Assembly: GCA_008921705.1 (NCBI GenBank)
Contig: VFFE01009203.1
Location: forward strand, 183,273-247,272
Direction of reading: 5' to 3'
From: Burhinus oedicnemus
Lineage: Eukaryota > Chordata > Aves > Charadriiformes > Burhinidae
DNA: 64,000 nucleotides
The stretch's first letter is position 1; every line of letters starts with the position of its first letter. A model generated the notes under the pieces. That model ran no database searches, was not told the DNA's origin, and saw nothing but the letters and a program-made list of their open reading frames with translations. Positions 27,201 through 48,300 of the stretch are shown here, piece by piece. Position numbers and translations under genes: made by a program.

Positions 27201-28300
27201 AGTGAACTATGTCCAAAGGGTTTACTTAAACATTTATGTATTTAATTGGGCTAATTTTCTTCAATCAAATGAAAGTGTTTGTACAACTTGATCTCTACAA
27301 AGAGGAGTCATTCTTCAACTGAAGATACCCTGCCAAGGACAACCCCATTTGTTGATTAAATTGCATTCAATAGATGAGCTGTTTTGCTAATGAGGATGGG
27401 GAGTAACCTCCCTAAATAGACAGACAGAGAGACTGGTGTCCTGTAGAGGGGCCTGCTGTCTGCTCTTCTCTAGCAATCTGGTTTTGCCATCATGAAAAAA
27501 AAGCACAGCGATAGATTAGGGCTTTGACAAATGACCTCTGGCAAATCTTGTTGGGGGTTAAGGCCATGACAAGTCTCTACTGTGTTCCTCTGCTTGCGGT
27601 TCCCAGCTCCCTGGCAGTCAGCAGGATCCGTATGGAGGTCTTGGGGCCCCGCTCTGTATTGCAGCATCCCATCTCAGATCACGGATGGAGCAGAGTTCCT
27701 ACCAGAACACCAGACTATGAACCGGAACAGTCTTCTGCCACTGTTTTTAGTGTGGTAACTCCTAGAAGTAGGGCCATATAAATAAATGGGGGCAAGAGAA
27801 AAGAGATGCTTATGTTTTAAACTAGCGCAGTTATTTGCCCAATGACCAAGTCAAAGTCCTTAGTCTAATGAGCATTTGGCCCAGCCTAATGCCTGAGATG
27901 CAGACTGGAGTTATAAACTAGGAGTACTCGAAAGGACTGCCTTTCATTTTTACCAAATGTCTGAGGATGGATCATAATAATCTTAATCTCTTGTCACCAT
28001 GCAAGCTGTCATTGTTATGCTGCATTGTTTACACCCTGGAGTTGCCTGTGGGCTCATTTGGGACAGCACTGACAGGGCACAGCAGTACAGAGCTGCTGAC
28101 TGAAGAGTGTGACAGTGAGTCAGATCCACACAATCCCATGGTCTGCAAAAGGAATTAGCAGGCAATTTCCCCAAAGCAAGCATCTTTACATCATAACATT
28201 CAGTTTTGCTGAGCTAGAGGCACTAATACCGTTTTGTTTTCATTTCTAAATGTGCCATACAATAATAACAGCTGAAAAATGAGGGTTTTAGCAGGAAATT
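24220..28300. other. Non-coding part of the LHFPL last intron
   Basis: No exon recognised. The 25566-25754 region can be read open for about 60 codons, but it lacks family resemblance and a clear donor. The stretch 25640-26160 is rich in TAAT and ATTA cores and free of recognisable repeats. A GGT/GCT-rich patch lies at 26272-26345. Confidence 0.6.
26272..26345. repeat. GGT/GCT-rich imperfect trinucleotide patch
   Basis: Begins with pure GGTGGTGGTGGT and continues as imperfect GTGCTGG / CTGCTG units. Low-complexity DNA. Confidence 0.6.
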
Positions 28301-28352
28301 CATTAAAGTGAGGGACCCTGCATTAAGGTGAGAGTATGCATTAAAGTGAAGA
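28301..28352. repeat. Short tandem array, 19-20 bp unit x3
   Basis: The unit 'cattaaagtgag' recurs at 28301, 28321 (as 'cattaaggtgag') and 28339 (as 'cattaaagtgaa'), with 7-8 bp of variable sequence between. It is a small minisatellite-like array inside the intron with no known family. Confidence 0.75.
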
Positions 28353-36711
<8,359 letters not shown>

Positions 36712-37227
36712 GCCGGCCCCGGGGCACGGGCGCTGCCAGACGCCCGAGGGGCTTGTCGACATCTTCTGGATAATGACGATGAACAAGAAATTTTTAAGTG
36801 CTTTCTCTCAGGAGCGGGCGTGGGGTGGGACAGTGGGTGGCCCCAGAGGGGGCAGGGAGGTGAAAAGCCACCCGGCTGGGCTCTACTGGGATGGGCTTTC
36901 TCACCGAAGCCCACCTGTGGTCTGCTCCACAAAAATATAAGCAAGGAAAATTCCACTTTGGCAAATGGTGAAATTCTGTGTGCAGCAATGAATTGAGAGG
37001 TTGGGGAGGGGCCGGCGGTGCCAGGGGGCCGGGGTAGTGCCCGGCAGCCCCTTGGCACAGTGCTCCCAAAAGCACACATGCACGCACAGATGTTGACCAC
37101 GGCACAAAATGAGTAGAGAGGAAACCTTTTTTGGTGCGATTCTTCTTTCTTTTCCTTTTTTTTTTTTTACTTCTCTGGTGGTTTAAAATTCAGTGTTGCA
37201 ACACTTTTTAATCTATACATTAAACTT

Positions 37228-37233
37228 AATAAA
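37228..37233 (+). terminator. Proximal polyadenylation signal
   Basis: AATAAA within 'taaacttaataaaaggacc', about 520 bp after the stop codon, with an ATTAAA a few bases upstream. A short-3'UTR isoform is possible; the downstream GU-rich element is weak. Confidence 0.5.
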
Positions 37234-37657
37234 AGGACCAATAAGCCACTTTATCAGTATTTTGTATATTCTCTACACATTTTTCTTCCCCAAACATTTA
37301 GCCACTGCTTATTCAGCCCTATATAACTTTTATTAAGCCTCTGTGTTTTCAGCATTATTACAAAAATGCAACATAATTACTTGGCATATGTAGCCTTTCC
37401 CTATAGTACTTTTATGAAGTGCAGTAAATGGACGTTTTTCTGTCCATTGGAAATTCCACTCACAGTACTGTAGAGCTCTGTTGGTTACATACAACTAACA
37501 GGAAACTTCTTCCAGACATAGATTTCTGTTGCTGTTATGTTTAGCTCATTGATGTTGTATTGTGCTGTACCATGTTTATTATTTCAATATTCATTTTTGT
37601 AAAAAAAAATATATATAATATGTGCTATTTTATGTTTGTATTTGAAAAATCTCTGTA

Positions 37658-37663
37658 AATAAA
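37658..37663 (+). terminator. Distal polyadenylation signal
   Basis: AATAAA in 'ctgtaaataaatttttcc', followed by 'tgcctggtcgtgtcac', a GU-type downstream element at a suitable distance. It is probably the main end of the LHFPL transcript. Confidence 0.65.
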
Positions 37664-38187
37664 TTTTTCCTTGATCAATATTTGCAATGCCTGGTCGTGT
37701 CACTAGATTAAAAAAGTTCCTTTCCCGGATCCCCATTGGAAAAATCCTCAGAAATAATCATGATGTTTATAACCATACTGTATCCTTTCTCCCTGTAAAA
37801 CACATACATTCAGGGTTCAGTTACATTTATGTGAGGATAGACATCTATTACCACTGGAGGCATTTTAAGCATATCCCACATTTTTGCCTGATGTTGTCGG
37901 GTGTTCTGCAGGACCTCAGGGAGACCTTCCCCATTCCGGCCTGGCTGCTGCATCTCACGCAGTGCTGCGTATCCCTGATTAGACGACTGAAGCAAGCCCT
38001 TACTTTCTTAATAGCGTTGACACTGATCAAATGCCTACCAGGCCGTATACCCTGCACAAGGCACTGGCACTGTACACACAAAACTCAAAAACAATCTTTC
38101 ATTTTCTTTAAGAAAAAACAATGCGAACTTAGGGCACAGGAATTTGTAAGGGGTTTTCAGTCATGACAGTAACTGATGTTATTTGAC

Positions 38188-38593
38188 AGGCTGAGAGTTG
38201 GGGTTGTTCAACCTGCAGAAGAGAAGGCTCCAGGGAGACCTTGTAGCAGCCTTCCAGCATCTGAAAGGGGCCTACAAGAAAGCTGGAGAAGGACTTTTTA
38301 CAAGGGCATGTAGTGATAGGACGAGGGGTAATGGCTTCAAATGGGAAGAGGGTAGATTTCAATTAGATATTAGGAAGAAATTTTTCACTCTGAGGGTAGT
38401 GAGGCACTGAAACAGGTTGCCCAGGGAAGTTGTGGAGGCCCCATCCCTGGAAGTGTTCAAGGCCAGGTTGGATGAGGCTTTGAGCAACCTGGTCTAGTGG
38501 GAGGTGTCCTTGCCCATGGCAGGGGGGGTGGAACTAGCTGATCTTTAAGGTCCCTTCCAACCTAAACCATTCTATGATGATGATTCTATGATT
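38188..38593 (+). mobile_element. CR1 LINE 3' fragment, sense
   Basis: A 406 bp sense CR1 3' end: 'ggctgagagttggggttgtt', 'agaagagaaggctccaggga', 'gacgaggggtaatggcttca', 'cccagggaagttgtggaggc' and the terminus 'ggtcccttccaacctaaacc' with ATTCTATGAT units. The ORF2 C-terminal frame is readable from 38198 ([20 protein letters not shown]) to a TGA at 38408-38410, where the family normally has a tryptophan codon. It belongs to the same subfamily as the antisense piece at 3757-3890 and lies about 500 bp beyond the LHFPL transcript end. Confidence 0.95.
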
Positions 38594-39984
38594 TCCTTTC
38601 AAATTTGTTTTTCTGCTCTTGTTTTCCCAGTACATTTCTGTAAGGTATTTCTAAGTTACCATCTATGTTCTAGTTGCGGTTCTGCTGGTTAATAAGACTT
38701 GTAGCTGTTGCAACTCTGAAATCGTGCAGTTGCTTCATACATTACGCTGGGCAGCTTTTTGGAGGAACGTGGAAATAGCAATGTCAGTTTACAGTGATCA
38801 ATCCTGATATCACTGAACTGAATTTTAGCGAGCTTCATTATAGACTAAGCATTGTTTATTCAGTCTATGGTGCTGTGCAGTGAAAGCAAAACTGTACCTT
38901 ACCCCTCCCAGATTAGGCCATAATAGCCCTATCACATCCGACTGCACTTTTGCTGAGAAGCAAACCAATCATACCATGGGGGCTTGCCTCCCTGCACGCT
39001 CTTCCAGTGTCACCAGCAGCAGCAGGACATAGAGCTCTTCCCTCCTGCTTCTATGTTTCAGGGCTCGTCCCTTCTCATGAGCGCTCAGGACCATGCCCAA
39101 ACCTGCTGCACGACATGAGTGGCATTCCATATACCCTCACGGTAAGGATGAATATGCCTGTCAGGGTTGTGGGCTGCTGCTTTATTAAAACTAAAGGAGA
39201 TATAAACACAACTTTGGCTGTGGTTCTCCTGGCTCCAGGAAGATCTTCAGTAGGTATCTCAATAGAAAAATGCTGCCTTTGTACAGTATGCTACTGCGGA
39301 AACATGCCTTTCCTTCCCCTGAAACTGCAGTTTGCTATACAAAGTTTCAATGACTTTGTTATAAAAATATAAGTGTTATTATTCTAAATTTGACCCTCTC
39401 TAGATTATATCCTGGCCCATGCATCATGGAGAACATTTTGACTTTTTTTAGATCTTCCTATGCTCAGATTCGAGCTTGATTTATCATGACAAACTGTAAC
39501 TATACAATTGCTTCATGAAGAAAATTAGGTTTTTGTTACAATGCCATACAATTATAGCATGACTGAATTTCTCTGGATTTGTATACAATCTCCTTTTTTT
39601 AATTTAGAATTGAATAAAATGCCAATTTTTAATGATCAAGCCAATGATATATGCTGCACCTGCTTTGTAGCTGTTTATCATATAGCCTTCAGCTGCTGTG
39701 ATATGAATAAACCAATCACAGCTTAATTAGGTTTGTCCATATTTGTGCATTTTGGTTCTGATATCCATTTTGCACTAGAATATAAATAACATTTATTATC
39801 ATGGTTACCAAGCCTCACAGCTACAAACTCTAATAACTTTGAACTGGGCAAAAGATTGCTTTCAATTTCACAGTATGAATTGTCAATGAAATATTTACCA
39901 TATTTACTATGTTTAATTTTCCATGTATTTATTCTTGAAGATGAGGAGATTGGCTTTGTATTTGTCAAAACAAAAGACGTAAGC
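38594..39984. other. Intergenic, nothing recognised
   Basis: AT-rich non-coding DNA. A 140-codon + strand frame at 38950-39372 has no recognisable family. From 39370 to 39960 it is strongly AT-rich without an obvious repeat. Confidence 0.6.
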
Positions 39985-40330
39985 TTGCACAAGTTCCTAG
40001 GTCACTGAATCCCGTCCCTGCCATTGCTGGCAATCGTATCACATAATCCTGTTCATAAATTTATCAACCTCTATTTTAGAACTATTGAAGCAGTTTTCCC
40101 CCTACAACTACATCGGGAAAATTATTCCAAAATCCCACTCTTTGGGTGATTAGACACTTCCTAAGTCCAGATGACCCTGTATTCTGGAGTCCTCTGGCAG
40201 CACAGATGTCAGAAGTCTCAGTCTGCTTCCAACAAATACTTTGTGAGCAGCAAGTTTCATCTGTCACTCCTAATACAGGAGCTATACAGAAACAAATTGT
40301 ATGGTCACAGACTACTGTTCATTACCAGAA
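39985..40330 (-). mobile_element. Old CR1-type LINE fragment, antisense
   Basis: Antisense phrases typical of older amniote CR1 copies occur in order: 'tcactgaatcccgtccctgc', 'acataatcctgttcataaat', 'ttatcaacctctattttaga', 'ttattccaaaatcccactct' and 'ttgggtgattagacacttcc'. It is clearly more diverged than the block that begins directly after it at 40338. Confidence 0.7.
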
Positions 40331-40337
40331 GCTATCT

Positions 40338-41640
40338 TAGGACCACAGGATAATTCAGGTGGGCAGCGACCTCGGGAGGTCTGTAGTCCAGCCTCCTGCC
40401 GAAGGCAGGGTCAGTCATGAGGCCACAACAGGTTGCTCAGGTTTTTCTCTCATCTGGCCTTGAAAACCTTCAAAGATGGAGATGTACAACATGCCTCTGC
40501 CACTGCCTGACTGTCCTCATGGGGAAACAGCCTTCCTTATAACTGACCTCTTGTTTCAACTAATGACCACTGTCTCTCATCCTCCCATGAAGAATCACTG
40601 GGAAGAGCTCTTCTCCATCTTCTGTCACCTCCCCATAGGTACTGGGTGGCTGCTATTGGGTTATCATTCCCCCCCTACAAGCCACCTTTTCACCAGGCTG
40701 AATAAGGCCCAATACTTGGCCTCCCTGCACAGGACAAGTGCTTCAGCCCTGACCAACTTTGTGACTTTTGCTAGACCAGCTGCCATTTATTGATGTGTTT
40801 CTTAGACCAGGGGGCCCAAAACTGGATGTGGGATCCACATGTGGTCTAACAAGTGCTGATTAGAGGAGAACAATTACTTGCTTCCATATACCGGCTGTGC
40901 TGCTGTCAATGCAGCCCAGGAGGCTATTGCCCATCATTGCTTCGAGGTGATGCTGCTAGCTGCTGTGCAGCTCACTGTTGCCAGGCCCCCAGGTCCTTTC
41001 AGCAGAGCTACTCCTCAGCCAGGCAGCCCCCAGCCTATGTCACTGCAGAGGCTTCTTCCTTCGCAGGCGCAGAACTTGGCATTTGTCCTTTTGAATTTCA
41101 AAAGGTTCCTGACAGCCTGTTCCTCCAGTCTGTCTCAGTACCCCTGAATGGCAGCCCTACCCCTCTGTATATTGACTCAGCCCCCAAACTTGGTGTCATC
41201 TGCAGACTTGATGAGAGCACACTCCTCCACCTCTTCCAGATCACTGATAAAGCCATTAAACAGCAAAGGTCCCAGGACAGACCTGTGCTACCCCACTTAC
41301 CACAAGCATCCAGGTAGTGTCCAACCAGGAACCATGACCCTCTGAGCTCCATCATCCAACCAGGCTTTTACCAGTCTGGTTGCCTACCCATCCAGACTAT
41401 AACATCCCAATCTGCGTACAAAAAAACTGTGGGAGCCTATGCCAAAAGCCTTGCTAAAATCCATGCAAACAACAACCACTGCTCCTCCCTCAATCACAAA
41501 TCACTCAGTTTACCATGGAAGGCCACCAGGTGGGTCAAGCACAGTTTGTTCTTGATAAATGCATGCTAACTGCTGCCAGTCACTGCAATGAGGTCATATG
41601 GGGCTACCATTGGAAATAAGGTGTTGGGATCCTGTTGCCT
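40338..41640 (-). mobile_element. CR1 LINE, 1.3 kb antisense fragment
   Basis: The longest CR1 remnant here. Antisense to the + strand, it starts at its 3' end ('accacaggataattcaggtg', 'gacctcgggaggtctgtagt') and passes through 'gtactgggtggctgctattg', 'caccaggctgaataaggccc', 'ggggcccaaaactggatgtg' and 'tggtgtcatctgcagacttg'. It then enters ORF2 reverse-transcriptase coding DNA near 'gataaagccattaaacagca', 'atccatgcaaacaacaacca' and 'tggaaggccaccaggtgggt'. Many indels break the frame. The 5' limit is approximate; similarity fades after 'tgcatgctaactgctgccag' (about 41580). Confidence 0.85.
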
Positions 41641-43961
41641 TTGTGTGCTTAGCTTTTGTGTTGCACGGCTAAATAACAGAAAAAATGGTTATCGACAAAC
41701 CTAGAAATGTGAAGGGTAGGAAAAAAAATTGAGCTCTGGAAGTTGGGAATTTACTTCATATATAAGTTTGAGTGAGGCAAGTGGAGGTGGAAGAACTCGA
41801 TGCAATACTTTATTTACATAAGTTTGGTCTTTGGGAATGACTTCAGAAGAACACATTTTGAGTAGGAAATTCTCCCACTCAAAACCCCACAGAGCTGAGG
41901 ACTTTCTTCATCCATGCAGCATGGAGTGCAGTGCCAAGACTCTTGTCCTGAGCACTAACGCAGTATTTCCTGAGACGGAAAATATAAATTCTGTCATTCA
42001 AGCATTAAGTCAGGGAAAAGCTTTTCTGCATAAATATGAGGCATGTGAAGGCCCCGTCTGGAGTTTGAGAGGGCACTATGCTCTTTCTGTTAAAAAAAAA
42101 AAGCCATTACTTTTCAGGAATTACATGTTAACGGATGACTCAAATTTTCACTACATGCTATAGAGTTTGCTCCCTCCCCAAAATACAAATATTTGTCTGT
42201 GAAAAAAACCAAACCTTTAAACATGTTATGAAATGAGGGTTAGATAACTTCTGAGGTGGTTTAACCCCTCTATTTCCTTTTTCTTGATAGAAAATCCATA
42301 AATCAGTTACAACTGCAATTTATCTGTCATTCTAGAGTTTGAAATAGTCTATGAAAAATATCAAACTGAATGACAAGACAGTAATCTGTACATCAACATA
42401 AGCATTAATTCTACTCTACATACTTAACCTTTCAGAAAGACAATGGTGAAATTAGATACGTCTTTTTTTAGAAGTGACATTTTAGTGTAATCCCTTAAGC
42501 AGACAGGATTTTAAATATATGCTTTCGAGTAAGTATTAAGTGTTTTTATTATTATTATTTAAATAATGATGGATCAGAGAAAATGAGGAAAAATTGGAAA
42601 CAGTTTCAAGTTCAGTTCTCTTAGTGGCTTGAAGGATGGTTATTAGGCAAAACATAAATAAGTGGCCTTTTTTCATGTTCCTCACCAAGAAACAGAATGT
42701 TCATTGAAATTTACATGGATATTTTAGCTGAATAAAGACAGACTCTGACTCCTTTCATGGACAATTTTATGACCTTTTAGTCTGCTAGAAGGATCTGCTA
42801 AGAATATCAGTGTGTTAGGGATATTCTGTGTTATGCCAAGCATATTAAATTAAGCCATCATAAGGAAAATTATAATCTGAAAGGAACATGTGGCACAACT
42901 TCATTATACATATCTACATCATCAGGGCCCAGTCCTTTCCTGGCTGCCTAAGAGCAAATGAACTATACGTTGCTCTGCTTTAAACTTCACCACACAGGGA
43001 TATCTTGTGGCCCTCAAATACCTTATCAGCCAGCACTGTGGGCCATACTGAGCATCACCGAAAGTAGCAGCGCAAGGAGTGAGTCTGTGAGTCTGTAACC
43101 ACTCAGGTAATTTTCCAGACATTTTTCTTATAGGGCACATATGGAAGCCACTGCCTAAGTTCCCAAGAGAACACATTAAAGACAGAGAGTGCTCCCATCT
43201 TGCTTGTCCCCCTCAGAGGCAGCCCCACCTGGGGCAGTGGGAAATGTTCACGTACAGCTCCTGCATCCCTGGTGAGTGAGACCCCTGCACGAAGCCTCAG
43301 CTCCAGGAGCAGAGGGTAAAGAGAACAGCAGCGGCCAAGGTGCTCCACGTGCTCCATGTGCTTTTGAAAACTGCATGCAGCCCTGCTCTGCATACATGAA
43401 TGTCTTCATCCTGACACAGGAGCCTCAGGTAACTTTGACTCTCTTTACACCAGCTAGCAATATCAATATTTTAATACACTTAATAAATAAAGGTTGTTGG
43501 GCTGTGTAGACAATCATGCTGCAAAGCACTTTTGCTCCAGCTCGTCACCAAAGAACTGAGTGTTTCATCAAGCAATGAATGGCAGCTTCCTACACAGGAC
43601 TCCTGAGTGGGTGGTTTTCTACAAATTCCTCTGCCCCTCAGTCCAATAATTTTATCCTGTTCCCTAAACCTCTGCCAGATGTGACCGCTTTTCAAAACCT
43701 TGGCTGTTTGAAAGCGTGGTAGCTGCTAAAGGGAAAGGAAGAAGTTCATGTGAATACTTTGTTTTCTGTTAAGGATTCCAGTCACTTCAGTAGGCTGGGA
43801 CCAAACTCCATGACCCTGATCCAAAAACTATAGGAGCCAATGGCAAAAAGTCCACTAGCTTAACTCAGGCACAGATTCAATGGGCAAAATGCCATAACTA
43901 TTCTATATCTGGCTTTGTATTATGTTCTGGTAAACTGTCCATCTTTTTTTCCTGTGGAAAA

Positions 43962-43997
43962 AATACACACACACACTCATATACACACACACACATA
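43962..43997. repeat. (CA)n microsatellite, interrupted
   Basis: Two CA runs separated by 'ctcatata', then 'catatgtac'. A typical vertebrate dinucleotide repeat. Confidence 0.88.
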
Positions 43998-45374
43998 TGT
44001 ACATTTTATCCCTGTATCTTTCTTGCTTTTGTATTTAGCTAAATGTTCCTTGTCATCTGAGAATTAACTAAAACAAGATCCTACAAACGCAAAATCTATG
44101 TGACACATAATATTGGCAAATAGTGTTTATTTAGGTGCTATGTCTTCAAAGATCAGAAACTTTTTTAAAAAATAAGGTTTTGTATTGATTTTGCAGACAA
44201 ACAAGCAGCCGGATTTGGATAATAGAGCACCTTTTTTGCAAAGCAGGCCAGCTGTGCGTCCTTATCTTGCCTGTTCCAGAGGAAGAAAATGAAAAGTGGA
44301 TTAACTAACATAATGAATGTTTCAAAGGATATAAAGTAAAATTTGTTATATGATGTAAGGCCGCGGTTCTTAGCTGATATTACCAGGCTGGGTGGGTCCA
44401 AAGGGACCCTTTCTACTGCCAAATGGAAAGGACAAAGAACAGAAAGTAGAAATGTGGGCATATGCTGGAGGGTTTACTGAAGACCCCACTACAGGGTGGT
44501 AGTAGATGCTCCACACCTATCATTATATGAAGCATTTGGGTTATTCTCCTCCATATTATACCTCTGAAAGTATCAGTAAGCTTTCTGTTTGTACAGCACA
44601 TAGGACAAATATTTCCCAATCTATCAGTAGGGCTCCTGGGTCCTATCCTAAAGTAAAATAATTCCACTCCACAGCAAGAGTAAGGGTTAGTAAAGGACTT
44701 TCTTTTACTGAATGGCAGTATCTTTTGGTAGGGAAATAGCGAAAGGAAATCTCAGTTAAAATGAAAGCTATAATTAGGACAATACATTTGAAAAGATAAA
44801 ACACTTCTTGCCTGAAGCTCAGTGGCCATATTAAGAATTACAGTGTGAGATATTTGTTTTCAAGTAGCTGTCAACATACCATTTGTTTCCTACACTTCTG
44901 GGATTAATACCTAATTATGGTGCACACGGGAATTAAAAAGACTGAGTACTTTACTACACCTTCCTCTCTCTCTGGCTAAAATCAGAACTCTACTTGCACA
45001 GCAACTGTTTCACCCTGCTCCTGTATGTTGACTTCAGCAAGTCTGTGCACCTTACAGCCACCCCAGCAAGTGCCTGGCCCTGCCTCTTCTCAGAAGCTTG
45101 CTGTGAGCGGGATATCTGCTGCCATTCTCCACAGCACAGTTTCCAGTCTTTTGCTACAACTTGCTGCTGCAGAGCATGGCTGTCGCTTCTGGAAAGTTTC
45201 AAGCTGTTTCTCACTAACAGATCAGAGTACCTTGTTTCAGGATAACCCATTAGCAAAAGAAGCCACAGTACACCGCAGTAAATTAAGTGTTTCATTTCCA
45301 AAGTTGTTGTTACATCTCACTCTCCTGCAGACCATTCAACAACATCAGGGTAGCAGTAGACATCACTAATACCC

Positions 45375-45389
45375 TTTTTTTTTTTTTTT
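45375..45389. repeat. T15 homopolymer
   Basis: Uninterrupted T run followed by CCAGGTCC. No retroposon body was recognised. Confidence 0.8.
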
Positions 45390-48300
45390 CCAGGTCCTCG
45401 GGGCAACAATACCAGGATAAGTCAGACCACAGGTGACAGACCTGTCTGTGGTGAGGGGGAAGAAGTTACCTTTTTACAAGGCAGCAGCACGTAGAAAATA
45501 AAGCCAGCCATGCCCAGGTGTGTAGTGACATTTCAAAGAGAAATCACATTAAATGTTTAGATCTGTAATGAAATATTAAGCAATCTGCATTTGTTGTCAG
45601 CGTGTGGAAGTGGTGTTCCCTTCTCTCAGAAGAGTGACTCTGGTATTGTCACGTACTGGTGAGCAGTTTCGTGGCTCCTCGATCTGTAGGTTGTTATGCC
45701 TGCGCATACTGTCAACATCAAGTAATGTGAATTATAGGGCACATTTCTGGGCCAGTCTCAAGGGATATCTGAAAGAGATTTTAGCTAATGGTGTCAGATC
45801 ACTGAAGCGTACCTTTTCAGGAGCTGATTTTGTGTGACCTGCGGCCTGCAGTCTCGCTATGCTTAACTTGCAGCTATTAAACAAAAAATCGAAGAGACCT
45901 GACAAGTGACTAGACAGAAACTGCTGAAAAAATGATAGGGGTATGCAAACAAGATAAGGTGAAAACTTTTTTTTAAGCATTATTGGTAACACCTGAATGA
46001 AAATAATTGATATTGAAATTCCCAACACTTCATCAGAAGACTCATGTACTTAAGCATAAAATGGCTGCTGCTTGGTTTTTCAATAACTTCTGTTCCAGGC
46101 AATGGAGCTGATTTTGCCTCCAGCTTATCCAATATTAGCAATATTAAGGTCTAATTAAATGTTTATTAAGCCTCACACTTCTCCCTTCTTCTCTCCTCCT
46201 CTAATTCTACTCCTGCAAGACGCTGGTCTTCCTGGTGGAAGCCACTGTATTCACTGGTGCAAATATTCTCACTCCATACGTGGATATTTCAGGGCTGTGT
46301 TTTTGAAATACACAAATGTTTTTCACAAAAGACTCAGCCATCTAGTTCATATGCAGTTTCCTTTGGGAGCCACAGTAAAACTCCCATGAATGCAGCACTC
46401 AGTGCAGGGTACTTCACTGGCCTTCATAATTAGGAAACATTGCTGCCTGAGCTTCGTTCAGACAGATTATTTCAACAGTCAAGAAGTAAATGTACTTAGC
46501 AGCAAAGCACGCTCTTCCTTTTTCATTGCCACTAAGACAGCAGGACCATTCAGAGCTGCCTTCAGCACAATTATAAAATGTTCTTAGCTGCTTGGAGCCA
46601 TTTCAGTCAATCTGAACATTTATTTCCTTTCATAGCAATGCAGAGTGAAGGCGCTGACAGTCCTTGAATGCATTGCGGAAGATATACAGCAATTCACAAG
46701 CCAGCTTCTAGGGCAGGTGGTTTTAAGCTGCCCAGTGTTTTAGGTAGCACAGGTATTGCTCCCAGTACACCTTGTGATGAAGCTTTAAGCAGCTGCAACA
46801 CTGTGGATGGGGAAAGATCTCAGGACCAGTGGTAAATTAGAAATCTTTTTCTCCTTTACATCATGGGCTTGAAGAGAGGCCAAGTCCCTGGTACCTGGTG
46901 ACCATAGACCATTGAACCATGGCACGTATGAGATGAGCAAATAAAAAGAGGTGATTGAGAACCTTTCTGCACACCTTGGACAGCATTTCTGACAGAGCCA
47001 GCAGCTAAGCTGCTAAGCCAATAGACTTGGACCCTGATTGCCACCCTAACTGCCCTGAGTACCAGCTGATCCCCAGGACACAGCAAAAAGAGGTCATCCT
47101 CCAGATAAGGAGGTAAGGTTTTCCATATTAGCACTATTTTTTTCCAGTCTGCTTACCTCGAGCTTTGTACCTGTTTACGCCTCACCAATCTTTTTATTAA
47201 TTCAATTGTCTGAAGCCACACCAGTATCTATAGCCACCTATGTTTTCTTAACGGGTTAAAAAAGGAACAAGAAACACATCTATGTTCCTCAGTATATTCC
47301 GTGAAGTTAGATTTATTTGCATAAAAATGGTTCCCGCCAAAGTGAGGCTGACAAATGTCCCGAAGATCCTTTTAGCACCTAAGAGGAAACTGTTTACTAT
47401 CTCCTGAGTAATGGGGTCTGTGATAAGCAATTTGTTTTGTAGGAAAACAATGTCACCTCAAGTAGCTGAAGGATACCGTAATGACTTTCCCACATTGTCA
47501 GAGTTCCGTTGTTTTTCTGGGCTTCTTATTAGTGCACTGCTGTATCAAAAATTAATACAAGGGAAACAGAAAATTGCCACAAACCTGTTAAACATGCTGC
47601 TGCATTTCAAGGATGTAGCTGTTGACTGTACCAATATTAAAACCAGAATCCGGTAGAAACCTATGTTTTTTGCACAGAATATGAGAACTGGCTTTAGGAT
47701 GATGGGCCCCATTGCATTATTATTCCTTAGTTCTGAGGATGTTTCTTTTCTGGGACCTGACAGAACTTGAGGTTTCTTAAGGAGGCTTTGGATTATGGGC
47801 ACAGCATGGGCTCCCTCTTGTGAGCCCTGCCTAATGAAAAAAGTCAAGGAATTCTCAACTGCCGTCTGATCTCAGTTCACGACTATACCTCTGAAAATCT
47901 CCATAACACTGGGAGACTCCATAGCTTTGTTTGATTTGTGGATCAACTGCCTGTGGAGAAGTGGCATCTAAGAATAGCAGAATATGATGAAGGGACACAC
48001 TGGGGAGCTTTAGCAATGGACGAGCAACCTGAGGGAGGCAAGAAGAAAATTGGACTGCCTTCCACAGTGTTACTGCTGGTGACAAAGTACCCACTTATTC
48101 TTAGCATCCTACAGTTCAGCACAATGGCAACATTTTTGTTCTCAATGTGAAAGGGCTGAACTTAAAAGGAAGCAACCAGATTTCTCATAATAATATATCT
48201 TATGCACTCAGCTATGCTAAATTAAAGGCACTAAAAGAACAATACCGAGACATCTCTGAGCAGTGACTCATGGCCTTGGGCATGTACACTCTGAGAAGTG

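Larger units (their letters stand above)
36712..37685 (+). other. LHFPL 3'UTR
   Basis: It begins GC-rich (CpG-containing to about 37060) and changes abruptly to AT-rich DNA with ATTTA-like motifs and a T13 tract at 37156-37168. AATAAA occurs at 37228 and again at 37658. The second is followed by T-rich and then GTCGTGTC-like DNA, fitting a distal cleavage site near 37680. The exact end is inferred from the signals. Confidence 0.75.

Noticed and set aside
45375..45393. T15-CCAG resembling a strong splice acceptor
   Set aside because: No coding exon follows and no gene is known in this intergenic block; a homopolymer followed by CAG is enough to explain it.
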